The notes beneath the pieces are model-generated. The model was not told the origin of the DNA. It saw nothing but the letters and a program-made list of their open reading frames with translations, and searched no databases. Positions 55,829-63,879 of a DNA stretch of 64,000 nt are shown here, one piece after another (within the stretch, counting starts at the first letter, position 1; each line of letters begins with the position of its first letter). The translations under genes and the position numbers were made by a program. The DNA is from Bacteroides rodentium JCM 16496. GTDB lineage: Bacteria; Bacteroidota; Bacteroidia; Bacteroidales; Bacteroidaceae. The stretch spans positions 27,834-91,833 of the forward strand of contig NZ_BAKJ01000015.1 in NCBI RefSeq assembly GCF_000614125.1, read 5' to 3'.

Positions 55829-57166
55829 ATGAATGAAAACCAAAATACGGAATGGAAAGAAAGCTGGCGTGACGAGTATCTGAAATGGATATGCGGCTTT
55901 GCCAACGCCACAGGCGGCAAGATATATATAGGTATGAATGACAACGGTAAGGTAGTCGGCGTTGCCGATGCTGACAAACTGCTGGAGGATATACCAAACA
56001 AAGTACGTGACGTGCTGGGTATCATCGTGGACGTGAACCTGCTGGAAGAAAACGGGCTGAAATATATCGAGATTGACGTGCCGCCTTATTCCAATCCTAT
56101 CAATTACAAAGGTCAGTACCACTATCGCAGCGGCAGCACGAAACAGGAGTTGAAAGGTGCGGCGTTGAACCGTTTTATCCTGCAACGTACTGGCAGGCAT
56201 TGGGACGAGTTTCCCATAGAGTGGGCAGGCATAGAGGAACTTTCCCCAAGCGCATTAGACCGTTTCCGCAAGGAAGCAGCGAGAAGCGGTCGTGTGGACG
56301 AAGATGTGTTGAAAGATACTACCGAAAATTTGCTGCACGATTTGCGGCTGATTGACACCCAAACCAACCGCCCGACCCGTGCCGCCTTGCTGTTGTTCCA
56401 CCCCGACCCGGAACGCTTTGTAACCGGGGCTTATATCAAGATAGGTTTCTTCCGGGATGATAAGGGTAACTTGGAGTTTCAGGACGAGGTTCACGGCTCT
56501 TTAATGGAGCAGGTGGATAAGGCAATGGATTTGATAAAGACCAAATACCTGATTTACCGCATTTCATACGAGGGCATTTCCCGGCGTGAAACACCGCAGT
56601 TCCCGGTGGAAGCTGTCAGGGAATCACTGATGAATTGTGTGGCACATAAAGACTATGCCAGTGCCGTACCCATTCAGATTAGCGTGTTCCCCGACCATAT
56701 CACCTTTTGGAACGCCGGGCAGTTGCCGGAAAGTTGGACGACCGAAAAACTTTTTGAAAGCCACCCGTCCTCTCCCTATAATCCGTTAATCGCCAACGCC
56801 TTTTTCAGAAGCGGGGATATTGAAAGCTGGGGACGTGGCTACAAGCGTATCTTGGAAGCTGTCAGTGCATACAAGTTGTTGCCGCCCAAACTTGAAATGT
56901 TAAGCGGTCTGATGATTACCTATTATACCGATATACGTTCGCAGCTATTGGCGCAGCGGGTGGATGAAAGGTATATTTCAGTTGTCGAGTATGCAGCCAA
57001 GAACGGACGTGTCACGAACTCGGACGTACAGAACATTTTGGGAGTAAGCAAGCCTACAGCATCCCGCATACTCCAACAAATGAATGGTTGGCTGGAAATG
57101 CAGGGTAAAGTGGGAAAAGGAACTTATTATGTTCCTAAATGGCTCACTAACGTATCGCAGGTATAA
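55829..57166 (+). CDS. AlbA_2 (Schlafen-like) domain ATP-binding protein with C-terminal HTH
   Basis: 445 residues from ATG 55829 (two codons more if ATG 55823 is used). The N-terminal AlbA_2 domain is TEWKESWRDEYLKWICGFAN ATGGKIYIGMND, followed by an HATPase_c_4-like middle (FPVEAVRESLMNCVAHKDYA, FWNAGQLPESW, RSGDIESWGRGYKRILEA) and a C-terminal winged helix (NGRVTNSDVQNILGVSKPTA). Such proteins are mostly called transcriptional regulators; some AlbA_2 proteins act in phage defence. A TAATTTTG box at 55804-55811 is close to the start, implying a very short leader and separate control from mobC. Confidence 0.75.
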   Translation: MNENQNTEWKESWRDEYLKWICGFANATGGKIYIGMNDNGKVVGVADADKLLEDIPNKVRDVLGIIVDVNLLEENGLKYIEIDVPPYSNPINYKGQYHYRSGSTKQELKGAALNRFILQRTGRHWDEFPIEWAGIEELSPSALDRFRKEAARSGRVDEDVLKDTTENLLHDLRLIDTQTNRPTRAALLLFHPDPERFVTGAYIKIGFFRDDKGNLEFQDEVHGSLMEQVDKAMDLIKTKYLIYRISYEGISRRETPQFPVEAVRESLMNCVAHKDYASAVPIQISVFPDHITFWNAGQLPESWTTEKLFESHPSSPYNPLIANAFFRSGDIESWGRGYKRILEAVSAYKLLPPKLEMLSGLMITYYTDIRSQLLAQRVDERYISVVEYAAKNGRVTNSDVQNILGVSKPTASRILQQMNGWLEMQGKVGKGTYYVPKWLTNVSQV

Positions 57167-57237
57167 TGCAAATTTTAATAAGTCGTTGATTATAAGGTAT
57201 AAGGTCTATAATTAAATGGCTCATAAATGGCTCACCC

Positions 57238-57270
57238 AAAGAGAGTGATTAACTTCGCTCTCTTTTTTTA
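57238..57270 (+). terminator. Terminator after the AlbA_2 gene
   Basis: AAAGAGAG (57238-57245) pairs with CTCTCTTT (57258-57265), followed by further Ts. It separates the AlbA_2 transcript from the DUF4099 gene. Confidence 0.65.
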
Positions 57271-57391
57271 TGCCCTTTTCAATTCTGCAACCAATGGTTG
57301 CGGAATTTCATCCCACCCGGACAAATTCAGACAGCGCAGGACAAATTCGGACAGCCTTTGCCGCCCGTCCAAATATAGCATGTTTAGTCGC

Positions 57392-57438
57392 TACCTTTGG
57401 GCGGGACTATTCCCGTAACCACTAAAATTCCAATTATT
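57392..57438 (+). promoter_or_regulatory. -7 box, hairpin and ACCACTAAAATTCCAATTATT leader (copy 2)
   Basis: TACCTTTG at 57392-57399 fits the Bacteroides -7 consensus, without a clear TTTG at -33. CGGGA/TCCCG (57402-57415) would form a hairpin near the 5' end of the RNA, followed by ACCACTAAAATTCCAATTAT up to the start codon at 57440. The hairpin and motif recur upstream of traE. Confidence 0.5.
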
Positions 57439-57439
57439 T

Positions 57440-58756
57440 ATGGCAAACAGAATGACCCCGCCCGTAGAGGGGCAGGAAAAAGACGTGCTGCTGGTCTTGG
57501 ATAAACAGCAGGGCAAGGTGAGTGCCGTTAAGGGTATCGACAAGGAGGGCAATTTGCAGACCGTGCCGCCGACACATGGCGGCGAGTTCATGCAGGTGGA
57601 CAAGAACAGCGATGTGTTCAGCAACTTCATTTCCAATTTCTTCCGCAAGTTTCAGGACACTTCCGGGCTGGAACTGTTCAGCGTCAAGGCTTCCGAAGCG
57701 GAGCGGGACGCAAAGGCAATCGAGGACAACCACCGCAACCCGACACCGGAGGGCGGCAAGCGGGCTGAAATGCTTCGAGTTCCGAAGCCCGACTTCCACG
57801 AGTTCAAGCAGGGCTACCGCTTCGACCCGGCAAAAATCGACTGGGAGAACCTGAAAAAAGTCGGTATCACCGCCGACACCCTGAAAAACACGAAGGACTT
57901 CGACCGGGTAATGCGTGGCTACAAGTCCCGCAACACCTACACCGTTTCGGGAACAGTGGGCGGTTTCTACCTCAAACCTACCGATGTCAAGCTCTCTTTT
58001 TATCAGGCTAAGGACGGCACGGTAGTACCCAAGCTGCACGGTGTGCAGCAGGACGAGAAACTGTTGCAACGCCCGTTCCATGAACACGGGTTCACCAAGC
58101 AGGAACAGGGCAACTTGCAAGGCACTGGCAACTTGGGCGGCATTGCAGAAATCAAAGACCCGAAAAGCGGCAAGCAAATCCCCGTGTTCGTCAGCCGGGA
58201 CAGGTACACACACGAACTGGAGTATATGCGGGCTGACAAGTGGAAATGCCCCGATACCATTTGCGGAGTGAAAGTCAGCCCGGAACAGAGAGCCGCCTTT
58301 GAAGCCGGGCAAGCGGTGAAAATGGAAAACCTGCAATTCAGGGACGGCACGAAGCGCAGTGCCTATTTGCAGGTCAGTGCGGTGGAACGTGGCTTGGAGT
58401 TCCTGCCGAGTTCTGCCGTCCAGTTCTTGCAGCAGGGGCAGCAAGCCGCAGAGCAGCAGGTAGCCGGGTTAAAGGACGGCAAGGGCGTTGAGTTCAACGG
58501 TCATGTGCAGCCCGGCGCACAGGGCAAATTCCCCGACAAGGTGCAGCCGAAAGACGTTACCCCCGCCGCCGAGAACCGGACACAGGTAGCGGTCAATTCG
58601 GAGGGCAAGACCAACGAAGCCACCAAGCAGGGCAAAGAGCCGCTGAAACAGGGTCAGGACAAGTCCACCGCCAAGCAGAAAGAGAAGCAGGAGAAAGCGC
58701 AGGACAAGAGCCTGAAAGCGGACAAGCCCAAGAAGTCCAAAGGAATGAAAATGTAA
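57440..58756 (+). CDS. DUF4099/DUF3945 domain ICE protein
   Basis: 438 residues. The N-terminus (DVLLVLDKQQGKVSAVKGID) resembles DUF4099; a central DUF3945-type part contains repeated beta/helix units (GFTKQEQGNLQGTGNLGGIA, PVFVSRDRYTHELEYMRADK). The C-terminus (~360-438) is a Lys/Gln-rich low-complexity tail. It is constant next to topB in Bacteroides conjugative elements. The role is unknown, possibly DNA handling. It starts directly after the leader motif described above. Confidence 0.78.
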   Translation: MANRMTPPVEGQEKDVLLVLDKQQGKVSAVKGIDKEGNLQTVPPTHGGEFMQVDKNSDVFSNFISNFFRKFQDTSGLELFSVKASEAERDAKAIEDNHRNPTPEGGKRAEMLRVPKPDFHEFKQGYRFDPAKIDWENLKKVGITADTLKNTKDFDRVMRGYKSRNTYTVSGTVGGFYLKPTDVKLSFYQAKDGTVVPKLHGVQQDEKLLQRPFHEHGFTKQEQGNLQGTGNLGGIAEIKDPKSGKQIPVFVSRDRYTHELEYMRADKWKCPDTICGVKVSPEQRAAFEAGQAVKMENLQFRDGTKRSAYLQVSAVERGLEFLPSSAVQFLQQGQQAAEQQVAGLKDGKGVEFNGHVQPGAQGKFPDKVQPKDVTPAAENRTQVAVNSEGKTNEATKQGKEPLKQGQDKSTAKQKEKQEKAQDKSLKADKPKKSKGMKM

Positions 58757-58782
58757 TATCCACCATTAAAAAGTAAAGAATT

Positions 58783-60870
58783 ATGATTGCATTGATAGCA
58801 GAGAAGCCCAGCGTGGCAAAGGACATCGCCCGCATCATCGGTGCAACCCAGCGTAATGACGGTTATCTTTCCGGCAACGGGTATATGGTGACATGGGCGT
58901 TCGGCCACTTAATCCAGCTTGCCATGCCGGAAGCCTACGGCGTGGCGAACTTCCGCAGGGAGAGCCTGCCCATACTGCCGCCCGATTTCCAGCTAATCCC
59001 CCGTCAGGTGAAAGCGGAGAAAGGCTACAAGGCAGACCCCGGCGTGCTGAAACAATTGAAAGTGATAAAGGAAGTGTTCGACAAGTGCGACCGGATTATT
59101 GTCGCCACCGATGCCGGGCGTGAGGGTGAGTTAATCTTCCGCTATATCTTCCATTACCTGAACTGCCGGAAGCCTTTCGTGCGCCTGTGGATAAGCAGCC
59201 TTACCGACAAGGCAATCCGTGAGGGGCTGGATAACTTGCAGCCGGGCGAATGTTACGATAACCTCTACCTCTCTGCCAAGTCCCGCAGCGAAGCGGACTG
59301 GCTGATAGGGATAAACGCCACCCAAGCGTTGAGCGTAGCCGCCGGGCAGGGGGTGTTCTCGCTGGGGAGGGTGCAGACACCCACGCTCGTGATGATATGC
59401 AGCCGCTATTTGGAGAACAAGCATTTCGTACCCGTCAAATTTTGGCAACTCAAAGTGGCGACCGCCAGCGGAGGGATAAGTTTCACCGCCCAATCGACCG
59501 CCAAGTGGGAACAGCAGCCCGAAGCCATAGCCGCCCTGCAACGGGTTAAGGATGCAGGGCAGCTTGCCGTGAAATCCGTTGAGAGGAAAGAAGCCAGCCA
59601 AGAACCGCCGCTTCTGTACGACCTTACCACGCTGCAAAAGGAAGCCAATACAAAGCTGAATTTCTCGGCTGACAAGACGCTTTCCATAGCGCAAAGCCTG
59701 TATGAAAAGAAAGTGATGTCCTACCCGAGAACCGGAAGCCGCTATATATCGGAGGACGTTTTCGATGAAATGCCGGAGCGTGTCGCCCTGTTAGGGCAAT
59801 ACCCCCACTTTGCCGGGTATGCCGCCGGGCTGGACGGTACACCCCTGAACCGCCGCAGCGTGAATGACGGCAAAGTGACCGACCACCACGCCTTAATCAT
59901 TACCGAGAACCTGCCCGGCGAACTCTCCAAAGACGAGCGGGCGGTTTACGAACTGGTAGCCGGGCGTATGCTGGAAGCCTTTTCGGGCAAGTGCGTGAAA
60001 GGCGTTACCACCGCCATATTGTCGGCTGGAGATACCGACTTCACGGTGAAAGGGTCTGTGATGAAAGAAGCCGGGTGGCGTGCCGTGTTCGGCGAGCAGG
60101 AAATGGGCGGGGACGAAGAAGCCGCCAGCCTGCCGCCGCTCCAAGAGGGCGAAAGCCTGCCGATTTCCAACGTGGAACTGCTTGAAAAGCAGACCAAGCC
60201 GAAACCGCTGCACACGGAAAGCAGCCTGCTTGCCGCAATGGAGAACGCCGGAAAGGAACTGGAAGATGCCGAACTGAAAGCCAGCCTGAAAGATGCCGGG
60301 ATAGGCACGCCAGCCACCCGTGCGGCGATTATAGAAACACTGTTCGCCCGCCAGTACATCGTGCGTGAGAAGAAGAACCTTGTACCCACCGACAAGGGGC
60401 TTGCCGTTTACAGGATTGTCAAGGACAAGAAGATTGCCGATGTCGAAATGACGGGCATGTGGGAAACCGCCCTTGCCAAGATAGAAGCGGGTAGCATGGA
60501 TGCCGACACGTTCCGAAAGGGCATCGAGGTGTACGCAACACAAATTACCGCAGAACTGCTATCGGTGCAGCTATCTGTCGCTACTGGTGAAACTTGTCCC
60601 TGCCCGAAATGCAATAACGGGCGCATCCTGTTCTACCCGAAAGTGGCGAAGTGTTCCAACGTGGACTGCACGCTTACCATATTCCGCAACAAGTGCGACA
60701 AGCAGCTTTCCGACAAGCAGATTGTCGAACTGGTGACGAAACGCAAGACCGGGCTAATCAAGGGCTTCAAGGGCAAGAACGGAAAGGATTTCGATGCTTC
60801 GCTTGTGCTGGACGAGCAGTTCAATGTCGGTTTTTCATTCCCCGCAAAGAACGCGAAACCGAAGAAATAG
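58783..60870 (+). CDS. topB: DNA topoisomerase III
   Basis: 695 residues. Toprim domain MIALIAEKPSVAKDIARIIG with ATDAGREGELIFRYI, catalytic Tyr in KVMSYPRTGSRYIS, and a C-terminal zinc-finger-like segment (CPCPKCNNGRILFYP...CSNVDCTL). A type IA topoisomerase carried by the element would resolve single-stranded or catenated intermediates during transfer. It is 26 bp after the DUF4099 gene and followed by a terminator. Confidence 0.95.
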   Translation: MIALIAEKPSVAKDIARIIGATQRNDGYLSGNGYMVTWAFGHLIQLAMPEAYGVANFRRESLPILPPDFQLIPRQVKAEKGYKADPGVLKQLKVIKEVFDKCDRIIVATDAGREGELIFRYIFHYLNCRKPFVRLWISSLTDKAIREGLDNLQPGECYDNLYLSAKSRSEADWLIGINATQALSVAAGQGVFSLGRVQTPTLVMICSRYLENKHFVPVKFWQLKVATASGGISFTAQSTAKWEQQPEAIAALQRVKDAGQLAVKSVERKEASQEPPLLYDLTTLQKEANTKLNFSADKTLSIAQSLYEKKVMSYPRTGSRYISEDVFDEMPERVALLGQYPHFAGYAAGLDGTPLNRRSVNDGKVTDHHALIITENLPGELSKDERAVYELVAGRMLEAFSGKCVKGVTTAILSAGDTDFTVKGSVMKEAGWRAVFGEQEMGGDEEAASLPPLQEGESLPISNVELLEKQTKPKPLHTESSLLAAMENAGKELEDAELKASLKDAGIGTPATRAAIIETLFARQYIVREKKNLVPTDKGLAVYRIVKDKKIADVEMTGMWETALAKIEAGSMDADTFRKGIEVYATQITAELLSVQLSVATGETCPCPKCNNGRILFYPKVAKCSNVDCTLTIFRNKCDKQLSDKQIVELVTKRKTGLIKGFKGKNGKDFDASLVLDEQFNVGFSFPAKNAKPKK

Positions 60871-60917
60871 CCTATCTTTGCCACTGGAATTTCATTGTGA
60901 TAAGTTTTACAACTTAT

Positions 60918-60961
60918 AATAATTGAAATTTTAGTGGTTGCGCCCGGCGGGAACCGGGCGC
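60918..60961. repeat. Leader motif (copy 3) and terminator after topB
   Basis: AATAATTGAAATTTTAGTGG (60918-60937) is the complement of the ACCACTAAAATTTCAATTATT motif. It is followed by the GC-rich hairpin GCGCCCGG/CCGGGCGC (60940-60961) and TTTTC. On the plus strand it serves as a terminator for topB. As a motif it points leftward, unlike a leader for any visible gene. Confidence 0.6.
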
Positions 60962-61018
60962 ATTTTCAAAAAACTTTTCAATTTTTTTCTGTTATAACTT
61001 CCTAATATACAAAAAGAG

Positions 61019-61086
61019 TTACCTTTTTGTAACTATCTTACCGTCTTGTAACTTCTTTTTTTATACTAAGTATATTTATATCTTTG
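61019..61086 (+). promoter_or_regulatory. Tandem 15 bp repeats, palindrome and -7 box before the cargo operon
   Basis: TTACCTTTTTGTAAC (61019-61033) and TTACCGTCTTGTAAC (61038-61052) are direct repeats 19 bp apart. A palindrome TATACT-A-AGTATA is at 61062-61074, and TATCTTTG at 61079-61086 fits the -7 consensus; no clear -33 TTTG is present. The arrangement suggests a regulated promoter with operator sites. The cargo operon starts 95 bp downstream. Confidence 0.5.
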
Positions 61087-61180
61087 CAATCGAAAAAGAT
61101 ACTTAATATATCATGTTTACCGCATTGGTATATTTGTTTGGTGTCTTAACAATACATTATTAACTAATAAAAAAAGAATT

Positions 61181-62047
61181 ATGCACTACACTGGAACTAT
61201 TTGGCGGCCGCCTTACGAAGCATACTCAATGCTCATTCAAGTAACAGCTGGATGTACTCACCATTCCTGCAAATTTTGTACTTTATACGAAGATTTACCT
61301 TTCAAATTCAGGCTATCACCAATTGAAGAGGTAAAATCGGATTTAAAGGAAGCAAGTTATTATTATAGACACGCACAAAGGGTGTTTTTCACAGGTGCAA
61401 ACCCATTTGTGCTTAGTGTGAATAAGCTTAAAACACTTGCGAAAATGGTACATCAATACTTTCCTGCTTGTCAGAGTATAGGGTGTTTTGCACGAATTAC
61501 GGACATTACCCCTAAATCTGTTACAGAATTAAAAGAATTGCGAGAACTCGGATATGATGGAATTACAATCGGAGTTGAAACCGGATATGATGAATCTTTG
61601 ATTTTCATGAGAAAGGGATTTCTATCAAAGGACATCATTGAGCAATGTAAGAAATTGGAAGAAGCAAATATTACCTATAACTTCTTTTATTTGACAGGAA
61701 TTTATGGTAGTGGAAAAGGCAAGATGGGGGCAAAGGTAACAGCAGAAATTTTCAATCAGCTTCATCCGCAAATAATTGAATCTTCAATGCTTACAATTTA
61801 TCCAACTTCGGAACTGTATAAGGAAATACAGGCTGGTAACTGGAAAGAAGAAACTGAAATTGAGAAGTTGGAGGAAATGAAGACTTTGATAGAAAATCTT
61901 AAAATTGATGCTCGATTTGTAACGGATGGGGCATCCAACTTAATTCAAGTTAGAGGCAATTTGAAAACAGATAAAACAAAAAATGATTGCTTTTCTAAAA
62001 CAACAAATAGCAGAGCAAGACGAAGCTTATTTGAGAAGCTATCGTGA
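61181..62047 (+). CDS. Radical SAM protein
   Basis: 288 residues. VTAGCTHHSCKFCTLYED holds the cluster-binding cysteines in a CX4CX2C spacing. The radical-SAM barrel follows: VFFTGANPFVLSVNKLKTLA, IGCFARITDITPKS, DGITIGVETGYDESLIFMRK and NFFYLTGIYG. It resembles a family of stand-alone radical SAM proteins common in anaerobes whose substrates are unknown. The DNA is visibly more AT-rich than the ICE genes before it. The stop is 29 bp before the DUF1934-like gene. Confidence 0.82.
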   Translation: MHYTGTIWRPPYEAYSMLIQVTAGCTHHSCKFCTLYEDLPFKFRLSPIEEVKSDLKEASYYYRHAQRVFFTGANPFVLSVNKLKTLAKMVHQYFPACQSIGCFARITDITPKSVTELKELRELGYDGITIGVETGYDESLIFMRKGFLSKDIIEQCKKLEEANITYNFFYLTGIYGSGKGKMGAKVTAEIFNQLHPQIIESSMLTIYPTSELYKEIQAGNWKEETEIEKLEEMKTLIENLKIDARFVTDGASNLIQVRGNLKTDKTKNDCFSKTTNSRARRSLFEKLS

Positions 62048-62076
62048 AAATCTGCCACATCTATAAAATCTATCTA

Positions 62077-62499
62077 ATGAAAGCGGATATTAGAGTTATA
62101 GTAAAAGGTGTTCAACAATATGCTGATTATATTGACGAGATAGTGACTAATGCTATTGGAAAATATTCTATTGTTAATGGTCTGCATATTGTTGAATATC
62201 GAGAACTATGTAAAGGTGGACATATCATTGAAAACAAATTGGTAATCAGTAATAAATCTGTTTGTTTATACCGAAGTGGAAGTTTGTTCTCTGAAATGTC
62301 TTTCATAGAGGGAGAATGTACGGAATCTGATTATATTAATACAGATGGAGAACTCAATGTAAAAATCAAAACATTGTCTTATCATCCTACAATTGGTGAT
62401 AACAATATTCATATTGAGTTGAATTATGACTTATTCATAAATAACCAGTTCCTCTCGAATAACTCCCTTACCATATTTGTTAATGAAATGGCATTGTAA
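62077..62499 (+). CDS. DUF1934-like beta-barrel protein
   Basis: 140 residues from ATG 62077 (MKADIRVIVKGVQQYADYID). Regular strands with the DUF1934/YwiB pattern are visible: HIIENKLVISNKSVCLYRSG, SLFSEMSFIEGECTESDYIN, NVKIKTLSYHPTIGDNNIHI, ELNYDLFINNQFLSNNSLTI. That family is known mostly from Firmicutes, where ywiB lies beside argS, an aminoacyl-tRNA synthetase gene. Here it is 19 bp upstream of an asparaginyl-tRNA synthetase gene. Function is unknown. Confidence 0.6.
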   Translation: MKADIRVIVKGVQQYADYIDEIVTNAIGKYSIVNGLHIVEYRELCKGGHIIENKLVISNKSVCLYRSGSLFSEMSFIEGECTESDYINTDGELNVKIKTLSYHPTIGDNNIHIELNYDLFINNQFLSNNSLTIFVNEMAL

Positions 62500-62518
62500 A
62501 CTATAATATTATGACTTT

Positions 62519-63861
62519 ATGAAAATAAGAATAATTGATTTGTTGAAAACAACTACCTATAATATTAATGTAAGCGTAAACGGCTGGGTACGAACGCATA
62601 GACAAAGTAAAAACATTAGTTTCATTGCAATAAATGATGGTTCAACTGTTCATAATCTGCAAATTGTGGCTGAACATGAAAAGATAAAAAAAGATTTTCT
62701 TAAATTGGTAACTACCGGAAGTGCCATTCGGGTAGATGGTATGTTTGTACTATCTACTGGAAATCAGCAGCATGGAGAAATAATAGCCCAAAATATAGTT
62801 TTATATGGCACTGCCGACCCACAGGAATATCCTTTACAAAAGAAAGGACACTCGTTAGATTTTTTGCGGAATATTGCTCATTTGCGGATGCGAACAAATA
62901 TTTTTGGAGCGATATTTAGAGTTCGTCATAATTTAGCTTTTGCTATACATAAATACTTTCATGAAAAAGGTTTTTTCTATTTTAATACTCCCATAATAAC
63001 TACATCTGATGCAGAAGGAGCAGGAAAATTGTTTGAAGTAACAACGGGTGATAATCAAGATTTTTTGGTGTCCCGGCGAATCTAACTGTATCAGGGCAAT
63101 TGGAGGGTGAACTGGGGGCTTTGGGATTAGGGGCTATTTACACATTCGGACCAACTTTTAGGGCTGAAAACTCGAATACTTATCGACATTTAGCTGAATT
63201 TTGGATGGTAGAACCCGAAATGGCGTTTATTGACATCAACGATAACATGGATTTAGCGGAGGACTTCTTGAAATATGTAATTCGCCATGCTATTGAAGCG
63301 TGTGAAAGTGATTTGATTTTTTTGAATAATACAGTAAATAGTGGTTTAATCGAAAGGTTACATTCAGTAGTAAATAACAAATTTGTTCGATTGCCATATT
63401 CACAAGCAATAGAAATATTGAAACAATCAAACAGAGAATTTGAAATTCCAATAGTGCAAGGCATGGATTTAAGCTCTGAACATGAACGTTTTTTAGTTGA
63501 AGAATATTTTTGTTGCCCTATCATTGTTACGGACTATCCTAAAGAAATAAAAGCTTTTTATATGAAGTTGAATGAAGACGGTAAAACTGTACGAGCAATG
63601 GATATTTTATTTCCACAGATAGGAGAGATAATAGGAGGTTCCGAGCGTGAATCAGATTACCTGAAATTACGCCAGCGAATGGAAGAATTGGGTATGAATG
63701 TGAAACAATTATGGTGGTATCTTGAAACACGAAAGTTCGGAACTGTTCCCCATGCAGGATTTGGGTTAGGATTTGAAAGATTAGTGTTATTTGTTACAGG
63801 AATGTCAAATATTCGTGATGTGATACCATTTCCACGTACACCGAAAAATGCCAATTTTTAA
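62519..63861 (+). pseudogene. asnS: Asparaginyl-tRNA synthetase, ICE-linked copy (frameshifted)
   Basis: Charges tRNA-Asn with asparagine. The OB-fold anticodon domain is VNGWVRTHRQSKNISFIAIN; class II motif 2 is [20 protein letters not shown]; motif 3 is [20 protein letters not shown]. The frame breaks in the T-run 63061-63066: one more T restores [20 protein letters not shown]. Repaired length is ~447 residues. Compared with typical bacterial AsnRS, the segment between EVTTGDNQ and DFFG appears short, and FFGK is FFGV. All catalytic motifs look sound. As the synthetase of an AT-rich operon next to element genes, it is probably an extra copy beside the host gene. Confidence 0.85.
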
Positions 63862-63879
63862 ATCTTTTAAGTTTGAACG

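Noticed and set aside
57434..58444. 336-codon minus-strand frame opposite the DUF4099/DUF3945 gene
   Set aside because: Shadow frame; the plus-strand gene has a leader, a start and conserved neighbours.
60871..61180. Right end of the conjugative element just after topB
   Set aside because: Composition changes here, but no copy of the tRNA-Ser 3' end or other terminal repeat is present.
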